This document shows positions 53,300 to 61,951 of a DNA stretch of 64,000 nucleotides, one piece after another; position 1 is the first letter of the stretch; every line of letters starts with the position of its first letter. Source of the stretch: DATJZH01 sp052146815. GTDB lineage: Bacteria; Actinomycetota; Actinomycetes; Streptosporangiales; Streptosporangiaceae. A program made the translations under genes and the position numbers. Under the pieces are notes generated by a model that saw nothing but the letters and a program-made list of their open reading frames with translations, was not told the DNA's origin and did not search any database. The stretch lies in contig JBKQMG010000051.1 of assembly GCA_052146815.1 (NCBI GenBank), forward strand, positions 1 through 64,000. The letters run 5' to 3'.

Positions 53300-54715
53300 G
53301 TGCCGCAGCATAGAGCGCATCGTCCGCCGCTGCGCGAGCAAGCCGCAGCGCTGATATCCCTGCTCGCGGTGGCGGGGGCCGTGGTCCTGCTCCTCGCCGG
53401 GATCGTCGTGCATCTGGCGGCAGTACTGCTCACCATCGTCAGCCTGCTGGTCTTCGTCACGGCCGGGTGGTACGCCGTCTCCCGCCGCAGGCTCATCCGG
53501 CTGATCGCGCTGGCCGCCATGATCGCGGCCCTGGCGGCCCTGATTACGGGCCTGGTCTTCGCCGGCCTGCAGGTGCTCCGTTTTGTCCTCGTTCTGGTGC
53601 TGGCGGTGCTGTCACTGGCAGCGGCTCGCGGCGCGCTGCGCACGGTCACCGCCCGGCGCGGGGCTTCCGCCGGCCTGACACCGGCTGACCGCCCCCGCCA
53701 TCCGGTGCTGATCATGAACCTGAAGTCCGGCGGCGGGAAGGCCGAGCGATTCGGGCTGGCGCGGGAGTGCGAGAAGCGCGGCATCGAGGCGGTGATCCTG
53801 CGGCCGGGCGACGACCTGCGCCAGCTGGCCGAGGACGCGGTCGGGCGGGGCGCCGACGTGATCGGCATGGCCGGCGGTGACGGCTCGCAGGCGCTGGTCG
53901 CCAGCGTGGCGATCCGGCACGATATCCCGCACGTGTGCATCCCGGCCGGAACGAGAAATCATTTCGCGCTGGACCTCGGCCTCGACCGTGATGACGTGGT
54001 GGGCGCACTCGACGCGTTCGCCCACGGCGCGGACCGGCGGATCGACCTGGCCGCCGTCAACGGCCGGATCTTCGTGAACAACGTGTCGCTCGGGCTGTAT
54101 GCGAAGGTCGTGCAGTCAGCGGAGTACCGGGACGCCAAGGTCAAGACGGCCGCGTCCATGCTGCCGGATCTGATCGGCCCGGACGCGGTCCCCTTCGATC
54201 TGCGGTTCCGGGGACCGGACGGGGCCGAGTGCCCGACCGCCCAGATGATCCTGGTCTCCAATGACCCCTACCAGCTGGACTCGATCGGCAGCGGGGGCAC
54301 GCGCGAGCGGCTCGACCTCGGGGTACTCGGCATTGTGGCCGCCCAGATCAGCAGCGCCGACGAGGCGAGGCGTTTCGTCGCGCTGCAGGCGGCCGGGCAG
54401 ATCCACCGGTACTCCGGCTGGCGCGAGTGGGCCGCGGCCAGGTTCCAGGTCAGCTCGGCCGCGCCGGTCGAGGCCGGAGTGGACGGGGAGGCCCTGGTGC
54501 TGGACCCGCCGCTGGTGTTCGAGTCGCTGCCGGGCGCGCTGCGGGTGCGGGTGCCGCGCCACGCCAGACGGCCCCCGGCAGCCGTGCGGGCGGTCCATCT
54601 GCTCTCCCGCTCCACCATCACCGAACTGGGCCGGGTGGCCGTCGGTCGCCCGGCTGAGCCGGCATCAGAGCGCCAGCCGCTGGAGGCCGGCGCTCCGGTT
54701 CCCTCAGGGAGCTAG
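53300..54715 (+). CDS. Diacylglycerol/lipid kinase-type protein with membrane anchor
   Basis: Protein of 471 residues from GTG 53300 (GGGGGG ahead). Residues ~15-110 contain three or four membrane helices. The catalytic domain follows: PVLIMNLKSGGGKAERFGLA is the nucleotide-binding first strand and loop, and GMAGGDGSQALVASVA carries the GGDGS motif of the diacylglycerol kinase catalytic family. PAGTRNHFALDLGL is the conserved substrate-side motif of DagK/YegS proteins. The C-terminal beta domain (VEAGVDGEAL) is complete. The N-terminal membrane part is unusual for the soluble YegS/DgkB type. Substrate not determined. Confidence 0.87.
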   Translation: MPQHRAHRPPLREQAAALISLLAVAGAVVLLLAGIVVHLAAVLLTIVSLLVFVTAGWYAVSRRRLIRLIALAAMIAALAALITGLVFAGLQVLRFVLVLVLAVLSLAAARGALRTVTARRGASAGLTPADRPRHPVLIMNLKSGGGKAERFGLARECEKRGIEAVILRPGDDLRQLAEDAVGRGADVIGMAGGDGSQALVASVAIRHDIPHVCIPAGTRNHFALDLGLDRDDVVGALDAFAHGADRRIDLAAVNGRIFVNNVSLGLYAKVVQSAEYRDAKVKTAASMLPDLIGPDAVPFDLRFRGPDGAECPTAQMILVSNDPYQLDSIGSGGTRERLDLGVLGIVAAQISSADEARRFVALQAAGQIHRYSGWREWAAARFQVSSAAPVEAGVDGEALVLDPPLVFESLPGALRVRVPRHARRPPAAVRAVHLLSRSTITELGRVAVGRPAEPASERQPLEAGAPVPSGS

Positions 54716-54824
54716 CGGCCGGGAGCGAGCAGTCGACCGCGGACTCCGGACAGCCCCGCCTCCTCACTCACCTCAGGCTCACCGGCGTCCGGATTCACCC
54801 GGGGGGCAGCGCTCCGTTGCCCGA

Positions 54825-56423
54825 TTACTCGATTGCCGGGCTGGGCTGGGTGTCAGCGGCGGCATCGCCGGCATGGACCGGACCAGGCGCAGAGCCGTCC
54901 CCGGCCGGGGACGCGGAGCCGCCCCCGGCGGCAGGGCGCTCCGAGTCGGCCCCGACGCCCGGCGCGACAGGAGGGTAGATGGAGCGCAGCGGCGCCTGGT
55001 AGATGTCGCGGTGCGTCTCGATCTCCTGGGTGGTGAAGGTGCGCTCGCGCCGGACGTCGCGGGTGAAGGCCAGCCACCAGGTGAGCAGCGCGCCGACCCG
55101 GTTGCGGAAGCCGGTCAGGAACGCGATGTGGATGAACAGCCAGATCCACCAGCCGATGAAGCCGCCGACCTGCAGCGGCCCCGCGGACACCACCGCCTGG
55201 CCGCGGGAGATGTAGGCCGCCGAGCCGAGATCGCGGTAACGGAACGGCTTCTCCGCCATATCGCCGGCCGCCCGCCGGCGGATCCGGCGCCCGGCGTGGA
55301 GGCCGGACTGCATCGCCACCTCGGCGACCCCCGGCAGCTTGTCCAGGCTCATCATGTCGCCGAGCACCGAGATCTCGGGATGGCCGGGGATCGTCAGGTC
55401 CTTTTCCACCAGGATGCGCCCGGCCCGGTCGCGCTTGGCGCCGGTCGCGGCCGCCAGCGCCTGCGCGACCGGGGGTGCCTCGACTCCTGCCGTCCACAGC
55501 ACCGTGTTGGCGTCGTAGCGGGTCTGCTCGCCCGCATGGTCGCGGACGAGCAGGTAGCCCATGTCCACGTGCGTCACGATCGAGCCCATGTGCTGCTCGA
55601 CGCCGAGCCTGTCCAGCGTGGCAGCGGCCTTGCCGGACAGCTTCGGGCCGAACGTGGCCAGCGGCGCGCTGCCGCCGTCGAAGAGCAGCACCCGGGCGTC
55701 TTCCGGCTCGATGTTCCGGAATTCCGCGCGCAGGGTCTTGGTGGCCAGCTCGCGGATCTGACCGGCGAGCTCCACCCCGGTGGGGCCGCCGCCGACCAGC
55801 GCGAACGTCAGCCAGTTGCGCCGGGCCTCGGGCGTCGGCGCGGTATCGGCCATCTCGAACGCCCCGTACACGCGGCGCCGGATCGCCAGGGCGTCGGAGA
55901 TGGTCTTCATGCCCGGCGCCCAGCGGACGTACTCGTCGTGACCGAAGTAAGACTGCCGGACTCCGGCCGCCACGATCAGATCGTCGTAGCCGTACTCAAT
56001 CCGGTCGCCGCCGATCCGCTGAGCAATGACCCGCTGGCCGGCCACGTCGAAGTCCACGACCTCGGCCAAGACACAGTCGACATTCCGGTGCTTCTTAAGC
56101 AGGTCGCGCAGCGGAGTGGCGATCTTCCCCTCGGACAGGATGCCGGTAGCGCACTGGTACAGCAGCGGCTGGAACAGGTGGTGCTGCGCCCGGTCGATCA
56201 GTGTCACGCTGACGTCGCTGCGACGCAGCGCGCGGATCGCGAACAGCCCGGCGAAACCGCCGCCGACGATCACCACCCGCCGCCGTCCCGGCAGACCGGC
56301 CGGCGACCCCGGCCGCGCCGCCGGGCCTTGCGCGGCCAGGACAGATCCCCCGGCCTGCGCAGGCTGGTCAGCTATCGGTGCCTGCTCAGCGTTTGCCTGC
56401 TCAGCGTGCGAAGGCTCAGCCAT
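54825..56423 (-). CDS. ndh: Type II NADH dehydrogenase (NDH-2)
   Basis: FAD-dependent NADH:quinone oxidoreductase of the membrane surface, 532 residues from ATG 56423 with GGAGGATCCG ahead. The FAD Rossmann motif is VVIVGGGFAGLFAIRALRR near residue 50, followed by the HHLFQPLLYQCATG motif typical of NDH-2. The NADH-binding motif is LVGGGPTGVELAG near 210. A hydrophobic stretch near residues 430-450 (GWWIWLFIHIAFLTG) anchors it to the membrane. The N-terminal ~45 and C-terminal ~50 residues are Ala/Pro/Gly-rich. It lies 26 nt behind the G6PDH-like gene in one operon and can feed electrons to the cytochrome bd encoded at 59-61 kb. Confidence 0.88.
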   Translation of the reverse strand: MAEPSHAEQANAEQAPIADQPAQAGGSVLAAQGPAARPGSPAGLPGRRRVVIVGGGFAGLFAIRALRRSDVSVTLIDRAQHHLFQPLLYQCATGILSEGKIATPLRDLLKKHRNVDCVLAEVVDFDVAGQRVIAQRIGGDRIEYGYDDLIVAAGVRQSYFGHDEYVRWAPGMKTISDALAIRRRVYGAFEMADTAPTPEARRNWLTFALVGGGPTGVELAGQIRELATKTLRAEFRNIEPEDARVLLFDGGSAPLATFGPKLSGKAAATLDRLGVEQHMGSIVTHVDMGYLLVRDHAGEQTRYDANTVLWTAGVEAPPVAQALAAATGAKRDRAGRILVEKDLTIPGHPEISVLGDMMSLDKLPGVAEVAMQSGLHAGRRIRRRAAGDMAEKPFRYRDLGSAAYISRGQAVVSAGPLQVGGFIGWWIWLFIHIAFLTGFRNRVGALLTWWLAFTRDVRRERTFTTQEIETHRDIYQAPLRSIYPPVAPGVGADSERPAAGGGSASPAGDGSAPGPVHAGDAAADTQPSPAIE

Positions 56424-56449
56424 CGGATCCTCCGGTCCCCCGCGCGGCG

Positions 56450-57826
56450 TCAGCCGGCCGGATCGTGCCAGGTGTCGCGGTTAGACAGCAGCCGGTCCGC
56501 TTCCTTAGGGCCCCAGCTGCCCTGGGCGTAAGGGTGCACGGGCGTGACGTCACCCAGGATGGGGTCGACGACCTCCCAGGCTGCCTCGACGGTGTCCTGC
56601 CGGGCGAACAGCCAGCGATCGCCGTCCAGGGCCGCGCCGATGAGCCGGTCATACGGCCGCATGTCCGCCCCGCTCTGACCGGAGAAGTTCAGCTCTTCAG
56701 CCAGCGGCTCTAGTCCGGCACCGGGCTTCTTCCCGGCCAGCTCAAGGCCGACGGCTGTTTCCGGCCAGATCCTGAACCGCAGCGAGTTGGAGACGGCGAA
56801 CGGCGCGATTCCGAATACATCATGCGGAGGGCGCTTGAAACGGACGTCGATCTCGGTCGCCGTAACCGGCATGCACTTGCCCGCCCGGATCAGGATCGGC
56901 ACGTCTGCCCAGCGCCAGGTGTCGGCGGCCAGCCGCACCGCCACATACGACTCCGTCGTCGACTTCGGCGCGACGCCGTCGACCTCGAGATAGCCCTCGT
57001 ACTGGCCCCGCACCGTGTCCTCAGGGGCCAGCGGCCGCAGCGCGGAAATAACCCTAGACTTGGCGTCCCGCCACGACCCCAGGCCCGCACCGTCGGGGGG
57101 GTCGGCCAGCACGGTGGCGAGCACCTGGAGCATATGGTTCTGCACCACATCGCGGACCGCGCCGGTCCGGTCGTAGAACCTGCCCCGGTCGGAGACATCA
57201 AACGCCTCGGCCATGGTGATCTGGATGCGGTCCACGTAGGTCCGGTTCAGCAGCGGTTCGAGCACCGAGTTGGCGAACCGGACGAACAGTACGTTCTCGA
57301 CCGGGTCGAACGCCAGCCAGTCATCGACGCGGAAGATGGCCTCTTCCGGGAAGTACTTGTGCATGGTGTCGTTCAGCTGCCGCGAGCTGGCCAGGTCGTT
57401 GCCGAACGGCTTCTCCACCATGACCCGCGCGTTCTTGGTCCGGCCGGCCGATGCGATTCCCTCGGCGATGCGCCCGAACAGGACAGGCGGTACTTCCAGG
57501 TAGAACAGAACATTGGTGCCGGAACCGATCTCGTCCGACATCGCCTTGTAGGTGGCATCATCGCCGAGGTCGCCGTCGACGTACCGAAGCAGGCTCAGCA
57601 TCTTCTGCGCCGGCGGGCTGTTGGGGTCCATGTGGTTGAGCTGCAGCGAGGCCACCGCGTAATCGCGGAACTGCGCGAGCCCCCAGCCGCTCTTGGCCAC
57701 GCCGATGACCGGCACGTTCAGCACCCCGCGCTCGACCAGGCCTACCAGCGCCGGGAAAGTCTCCAGCTTGGCCAGGTCGCCGGTCGCGCCAAAAATCACC
57801 AGCGCGTCAACCTCATCCGTCGCCAT
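56450..57826 (-). CDS. Divergent glucose-6-phosphate dehydrogenase
   Basis: NAD(P)-dependent sugar-phosphate dehydrogenase homologue of 458 residues. ATG 57826 is chosen for GAGGAG seven nt upstream, although the frame opens at 57865. The nucleotide motif is IFGATGDLAKLETFPAL (residues ~9-25), and VMVEKPFGND, AGAVRDVVQNHMLQVLA and RAGKCMP are conserved. The hallmark substrate motif (R)IDHYLGKE is replaced by RVDDWLAFD near residues 167-175, losing the phosphate-binding His and Lys; the general-base His in QNHMLQ remains. Activity on glucose 6-phosphate is therefore doubtful and another substrate is possible, so I leave the symbol zwf off. It is the first gene of an operon with ndh, with a palindrome 66 nt upstream. 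Confidence 0.82.
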   Translation of the reverse strand: MATDEVDALVIFGATGDLAKLETFPALVGLVERGVLNVPVIGVAKSGWGLAQFRDYAVASLQLNHMDPNSPPAQKMLSLLRYVDGDLGDDATYKAMSDEIGSGTNVLFYLEVPPVLFGRIAEGIASAGRTKNARVMVEKPFGNDLASSRQLNDTMHKYFPEEAIFRVDDWLAFDPVENVLFVRFANSVLEPLLNRTYVDRIQITMAEAFDVSDRGRFYDRTGAVRDVVQNHMLQVLATVLADPPDGAGLGSWRDAKSRVISALRPLAPEDTVRGQYEGYLEVDGVAPKSTTESYVAVRLAADTWRWADVPILIRAGKCMPVTATEIDVRFKRPPHDVFGIAPFAVSNSLRFRIWPETAVGLELAGKKPGAGLEPLAEELNFSGQSGADMRPYDRLIGAALDGDRWLFARQDTVEAAWEVVDPILGDVTPVHPYAQGSWGPKEADRLLSNRDTWHDPAG

Positions 57827-57891
57827 CTCAGCTCCTCTGCCGATGTTTCCCGTCGCCGTACCCATCTCATGGCCGGCGCAATGCCTGTGCC

Positions 57892-57910
57892 ATCACTCGG
57901 AGCGGGTGAA
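57892..57910. promoter_or_regulatory. Regional palindrome, ATCACTC-N5-GGGTGAA (site J)
   Basis: ATCACTC-GGAGC-GGGTGAA, one core mismatch. It lies 66 nt upstream of the G6PDH-like/ndh operon and 105 nt upstream of the divergent cyclase gene. Confidence 0.65.
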
Positions 57911-58014
57911 GCGCGAACCGCGCGCCTGAGCTTCCGCCGCTACCTGCGCGCTTATGCTTTCGTCGGCCGCTGCGCATTTCGGTGAACATCTGGCGGCCAG
58001 GGGGCGACCAGGCG

Positions 58015-58977
58015 ATGACTACTTCTGACGAGCGCTCTGACCAGCGCGGGCGGCCAGCCGTCCTGGACGCTGCCGACTTTAGCGCCCTGTACCGGCGGCT
58101 GCGCGACGCATCGAACTGGGGCCCCGCCGATCGCCGCGGCGCGCTGAACGACATCACCCCGGAGCGGGTGCTCGCCGCGGCCGCCGAGATCCGGCTCGGC
58201 CGCACTGTCAGCATGGCCGCGCCGGTCGAGAGCCGGGTGGCGATGGACAACCCCCAGCCGGCCATCCATCAGATGACCAGCCCGGCCGGCGAGCAGGCCG
58301 ACCCGTCGGGCCTGTCGTTCGCGATGGACCGGCTCGCCATGAACGTGCACGGCAATGCCGACAGTCACCTTGATGCCCTGTGCCATGTCATCTACCAGGC
58401 GCGCCTGTACAACGGGGTACCCGCGACCACCGTCACCGACACCGGGGCGGCTGAGCTGTCCGTCGAGGTGGCCCGCGACGGGATCGCCGGCCGGGGAGTG
58501 CTGCTGGACATCCCGCGGCTGCGCGGGGTGCCCTGGCTGGAGCCGGGCGATCACGTCACGGCCGGCGATCTTGCCGCCGCCGAGCAGGCCCAGCAGGTGC
58601 GCGTCGGCCAGGGCGACCTGCTGTTCGTGCACGTCGGGCACCGGCGCCGGCGGGCCGAGCTCGGCCCCTGGGACACCGCCAGCTCGCGGGCCGGGCTGCA
58701 CCCCGCCGCGATGGAGTTCGTCGCGCAGCGGCGGGTCGCGGTGCTCGGCAGCGACAGCAACAACGACACCACCGCCAGCCTCGCCGAGGGCGTCGACTTC
58801 CCGGTGCACGTGCTGGCCATCAACGCGATGGGCGTGCACCTGCTGGACTACCTGCAGTTCGACGACCTCCTGCCGCTGTGCGAGGAGATCCGCCGCTGGT
58901 CGTTCTTCTGCGTCGTCGCGCCGCTGCGGCTCGCGCACGGCACCGGCTCGCCGGTGAACCCCATCGCGATCCTGTAA
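58015..58977 (+). CDS. Cyclase-family metal-dependent hydrolase
   Basis: Protein of 320 residues from ATG 58015 (GTG 57982 also in frame). The motif HGNADSHLDALCHVIYQ (~residues 112-128) corresponds to the metal-binding HxGTHxDxPxH of the cyclase/kynurenine formamidase family, in the variant form seen in actinobacterial cyclase-family proteins. A later histidine-containing segment (FPVHVLAINAMGVHLLDYL) completes the fold. Substrate unknown; the family includes formamidases and isatin hydrolase. It ends at a textbook terminator shared with the convergent cydB. Confidence 0.82.
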   Translation: MTTSDERSDQRGRPAVLDAADFSALYRRLRDASNWGPADRRGALNDITPERVLAAAAEIRLGRTVSMAAPVESRVAMDNPQPAIHQMTSPAGEQADPSGLSFAMDRLAMNVHGNADSHLDALCHVIYQARLYNGVPATTVTDTGAAELSVEVARDGIAGRGVLLDIPRLRGVPWLEPGDHVTAGDLAAAEQAQQVRVGQGDLLFVHVGHRRRRAELGPWDTASSRAGLHPAAMEFVAQRRVAVLGSDSNNDTTASLAEGVDFPVHVLAINAMGVHLLDYLQFDDLLPLCEEIRRWSFFCVVAPLRLAHGTGSPVNPIAIL

Positions 58978-58987
58978 CGCCACCGGG

Positions 58988-59022
58988 CCGAGCGAGCGGG
59001 CCCGCCTCCGCTCGGTTTCTTA
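58988..59022 (+). terminator. Rho-independent terminator after the cyclase-family gene
   Basis: CCGAGCG (58988-58994) pairs with CGCTCGG (59009-59015), followed by TTTCTTA. The loop contains the self-complementary GCGGGCCCGC. It is 10 nt past the stop codon. Confidence 0.75.
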
Positions 59023-60102
59023 TCGCGCGGGCGGGGCTCCGGTGTCGGCTCCCGGGGTGACCACCGGCCCCGGCGCGGCGTCATCCGGTGCGCTGCGAGG
59101 CGGCGGCGGCAGGAAATCGCTCTGGCTCAGGCGCCGCCGGAACACGAAGTAGGTCCAGGTCTGATAAGCGAGGACGAACGGCAGGAGGACGATCGCGACG
59201 ACCGACATCACCTTGAGGGTGTAGGCGCCGGACGCGGTGTTGTGCACCGTCAGGTCGTAGGCGGCGCTGGTGCTGGAGACCATTACCCTCGGGTATAGGT
59301 CGACGAAGATCGACACAATGCAGGACGCCATCGTGACCGTCGTGGCCGCGAACGCGAAGCCCTCGCGATGCTCGAAGGTCAGCCAGACGGCGGCGATGAC
59401 GGCGAGCAGGGCGAGCAGCTCGATCGGGTTCAGCAGGAAGCCCTTGCCCGCAGTCGCGTGCGTCCAGATGACGAAGCCGAGCACCAGGAGCCCGGTCACC
59501 GGCGCGACCCGGCGCGCCAGCCCGGCCGCCCTGGTGCGCAGTGCCCCGGTGGTCTTCAGCGACAGGAACGTCGCCCCGTGCAGCAGGCAGATCGACACCA
59601 GGGTGATGCCGGTGAACACCCCGTAGGGCTGCAGCAGCTGCCAGAACGAGCCGGTGTAGTTCTGGTGGGAGTTAATCGGCAGGCCGTGCAGCAGGTCGCC
59701 GAGCGCCACGCCGATCAGCAGCGGCGCCAGCAGGCTGCCCACGGTCAGCGTGGTGTCCCAGGTCCGGCGCCAGCGGGCCGCGTCGCGCTTGCCGCGGTAC
59801 TCAAACGCCACGCCGCGGACGATGAGCGCGGCCAGCAGCAGCGCCAGCGCGAGGTAGAAGCCCGAGAACATCGTCGCGTACCAGCCGGGGAACGCCGCGA
59901 AAATCGCCGCGCCGGCCACGATGAGCCAGACCTCGTTGCCGTCCCACAGCGGGCCGATCGTGTTGATGACCGCCCGCCGGCCCGCCTCGTCCCGGCTGAC
60001 CAGGCTGTGCAGCATGCCGACGCCGAAGTCGAAGCCCTCCAGGACGAAGAAGCCCGTCCACAGGACCGTGATGACAATGAACCAGAAAGGTATGAGAGCC
60101 AT
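59020..60102 (-). CDS. cydB: Cytochrome bd ubiquinol oxidase subunit II
   Basis: Membrane subunit of the high-affinity cytochrome bd terminal oxidase, 360 residues, nine or so helices. It starts MALIPFWFIVITVLWTGFFV with the conserved EGFDFGVGML motif in helix 1; GPLWDGNEVWLI and FEYRGKR are also family signatures. The last ~30 residues are Pro/Ala-rich. It begins 7 nt after cydA, in one operon. The oxidase works with menaquinol at low oxygen and under respiratory stress; assembly needs CydDC, encoded at 21-25 kb. Confidence 0.95.
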   Translation of the reverse strand: MALIPFWFIVITVLWTGFFVLEGFDFGVGMLHSLVSRDEAGRRAVINTIGPLWDGNEVWLIVAGAAIFAAFPGWYATMFSGFYLALALLLAALIVRGVAFEYRGKRDAARWRRTWDTTLTVGSLLAPLLIGVALGDLLHGLPINSHQNYTGSFWQLLQPYGVFTGITLVSICLLHGATFLSLKTTGALRTRAAGLARRVAPVTGLLVLGFVIWTHATAGKGFLLNPIELLALLAVIAAVWLTFEHREGFAFAATTVTMASCIVSIFVDLYPRVMVSSTSAAYDLTVHNTASGAYTLKVMSVVAIVLLPFVLAYQTWTYFVFRRRLSQSDFLPPPPRSAPDDAAPGPVVTPGADTGAPPAR

Positions 60103-60109
60103 CGGGACC

Positions 60110-61495
60110 TCAATACTGGACGGCGGGCACGGGCACGTCCGCGTCAGCCTCGGCGCGGGCGGGCGGGAGCTGTTCGCGTGAGTACTTCAGCATCAGCATC
60201 AGGTCGACGGTGCCGAGCACGGCGTAGAGCAGCACGAAGCCCGCCAGGGTGATGGCGATGTCGGTGGTGCTGACCGTCGGCGAGACCCCGTTCTTGGTCA
60301 GCATGATGCCCTGCACGATCCAGGGCTGGCGGCCGCTCTCGGTGAGCAGCCAGCCCGCGGTGTTCATCAGGAACGGAAGCACCGCGGACCAGACCGCGAC
60401 CCAGAGGAACAGCCGGGAGGTGGTGAGCTTTTTTCGCCGGATCAGCCAGAGGCCCCACAGGCCGAGCAGGAAGACCGCGACGCCGATGTAGGCCATGACC
60501 CGCATCGACCAGTACTGGATGAAGACGTTCGGCACGTAGTAGCCGGGCCCGAACTTCTTGCTGTACTGCGACTGCAGCGGGCTCAGGCCGATCACCTTGC
60601 CGTCCCAGTGGTTGGTGGCCAGCAGGGACAGCAGGTGCGGGATCGCCAGGATCTGGGTGGGCGTGTGGTCGTTGTTGCCGCCGCCGATCTGGAACAGCGA
60701 GAACGAGCACGGCTGGCAGGTCGTCCACTGCGCCTCGGCAGCGGCGATCTTCATCGGCTGGTACTTGGCCTCGATCACCCCGAGCTCGTCGCCGACCAGC
60801 ATGGTGAACAGGATGGCCGGGACCAGGACGATCAGGGCGAGCCGCGCCGAGCGGGAGAACACGTGCCGGTCGCCGCCGCGGCGCAGCTGCCACGCGGAGA
60901 CCGCCAGCATCACGGCGGCGCCGGTGACCAGGGACGCCAGCAGGACCTTGGAGTAGCCCCAGATGAACACCGGGTTGGTCAGCACGGCCCAGATGTCGTT
61001 CAGCTGCGGCTTGCCGTTGACCATCGCGTAGCCGACGGGATGCTGCATCCACGAGTTGGCGGCCATGATGAACGCCGCCGACAGGACGCTGCCGAGCGCC
61101 ACCGCCCAGATGGTCAGCAGGTGCACCCGGCGCGACAGCTTGTCCCAGCCGAACAGCCACAACCCCAGGAACGTCGACTCCAGGAAGAAGGCCGCCAGGC
61201 CCTCCATCGCCAGCGGCGCGCCGAAGATGTTGCCGACCAGCCGCGAGTAGGCCGACCAGTTCATCCCGAACTCGAATTCCTGCACGATGCCCGACACCAC
61301 GCCGATGGCGACGTTGATGACCAGCAGCGTGCCGAAGAACCGGGTCAGCCGCAGATAGTCATCACGCTTGCTGCGGTACCAGGCGGTCTGCAGCAGCGCG
61401 GTCAGAACCGCCAGGCCGATAGTGATCGGGACGAACAGGAAGTGATTGATCGACGTGAACGCGAACTGCCAGCGCGCGAGATCGACGTTGGTCAT
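60110..61495 (-). CDS. cydA: Cytochrome bd ubiquinol oxidase subunit I
   Basis: Heme-bearing catalytic subunit, 461 residues. The heme b595/d ligand region is seen in SINHFLFVPITIGLA (His near 18), and the b558 His in NSWMQHPVGYAM near residue 175. GLAAFFLESTFLGLWLFGWD is the conserved helix near 100. The periplasmic Q-loop is short, as in Gram-positive CydA. ATG 61495 is used. The gene is 95 nt downstream of a small membrane-protein gene on the same strand, and no separate palindrome precedes it, so it may be driven from the site at 61933. Confidence 0.95.
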   Translation of the reverse strand: MTNVDLARWQFAFTSINHFLFVPITIGLAVLTALLQTAWYRSKRDDYLRLTRFFGTLLVINVAIGVVSGIVQEFEFGMNWSAYSRLVGNIFGAPLAMEGLAAFFLESTFLGLWLFGWDKLSRRVHLLTIWAVALGSVLSAAFIMAANSWMQHPVGYAMVNGKPQLNDIWAVLTNPVFIWGYSKVLLASLVTGAAVMLAVSAWQLRRGGDRHVFSRSARLALIVLVPAILFTMLVGDELGVIEAKYQPMKIAAAEAQWTTCQPCSFSLFQIGGGNNDHTPTQILAIPHLLSLLATNHWDGKVIGLSPLQSQYSKKFGPGYYVPNVFIQYWSMRVMAYIGVAVFLLGLWGLWLIRRKKLTTSRLFLWVAVWSAVLPFLMNTAGWLLTESGRQPWIVQGIMLTKNGVSPTVSTTDIAITLAGFVLLYAVLGTVDLMLMLKYSREQLPPARAEADADVPVPAVQY

Positions 61496-61590
61496 CTACT
61501 CCCCCGGTACGGAAGACATCAGCAGTCGCAGACCGCCGGCCGCCGCGCCGGGCATGAGTGCCCGGCATAAGGCAGCCGGCCGCAGCCTGG

Positions 61591-61872
61591 TCAGGCGTCA
61601 GCGCCCGTGCGCGCCTGGACGCCGTTCTGCCAGGCCTGGGTCCCGGCAGCGGCGGCAGTCTTCGCCTGCTCCCACTTGATCTTGGCCAGTTCGCTGGGCG
61701 GCACTTCCATCTCCTGGATCCACCGGCGGGTAGCTGCGAGCAGATGGGAGCCGCCGACAGCGACGCCCGCCAGAGCGATCAGGGCGCCGGCTGCGACGAG
61801 CGCGCCCCCAGTGATCATCGGGCCGGACCTGAGCTGCGGCCCGCTGCTGCTCTTCTGCGTGCTGTTCGACAT
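61591..61872 (-). CDS. Small single-helix membrane protein upstream of cydAB
   Basis: Protein of 93 residues from ATG 61872. A Ser/Gln-rich start is followed by one membrane helix (MITGGALVAAGALIALAGVAV, with residues ~19-39) and a charged helical part WIQEMEVPPSELAKIKWEQAK. It ends in an Ala/Gln-rich tail. No family was recognised. It precedes cydA on the same strand, and a palindrome lies 61 nt before its start, so it may be the first gene of a cyd operon. Confidence 0.6.
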   Translation of the reverse strand: MSNSTQKSSSGPQLRSGPMITGGALVAAGALIALAGVAVGGSHLLAATRRWIQEMEVPPSELAKIKWEQAKTAAAAGTQAWQNGVQARTGADA

Positions 61873-61932
61873 GGCACCGTCCTGGACGTGAGTGGTTGAT
61901 CGTCACTGTCGCCGCCCGCGCGGCCTCCGGGC

Positions 61933-61951
61933 ATCATCCTTGCGGGGTGAT
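61933..61951. promoter_or_regulatory. Regional palindrome, ATCATCC-N5-GGGTGAT (site K)
   Basis: ATCATCC-TTGCG-GGGTGAT, one core mismatch, 61 nt upstream of the small gene that leads into cydAB. It overlaps the stop codon of the MFS gene. Confidence 0.65.

Noticed and set aside
54781..54815. ATTCACCCGGGGGGCAGC as a palindrome copy
   Set aside because: Only the left half matches; the right half GCAGCGC does not resemble GGGTGAN, and it lies between convergent gene ends.
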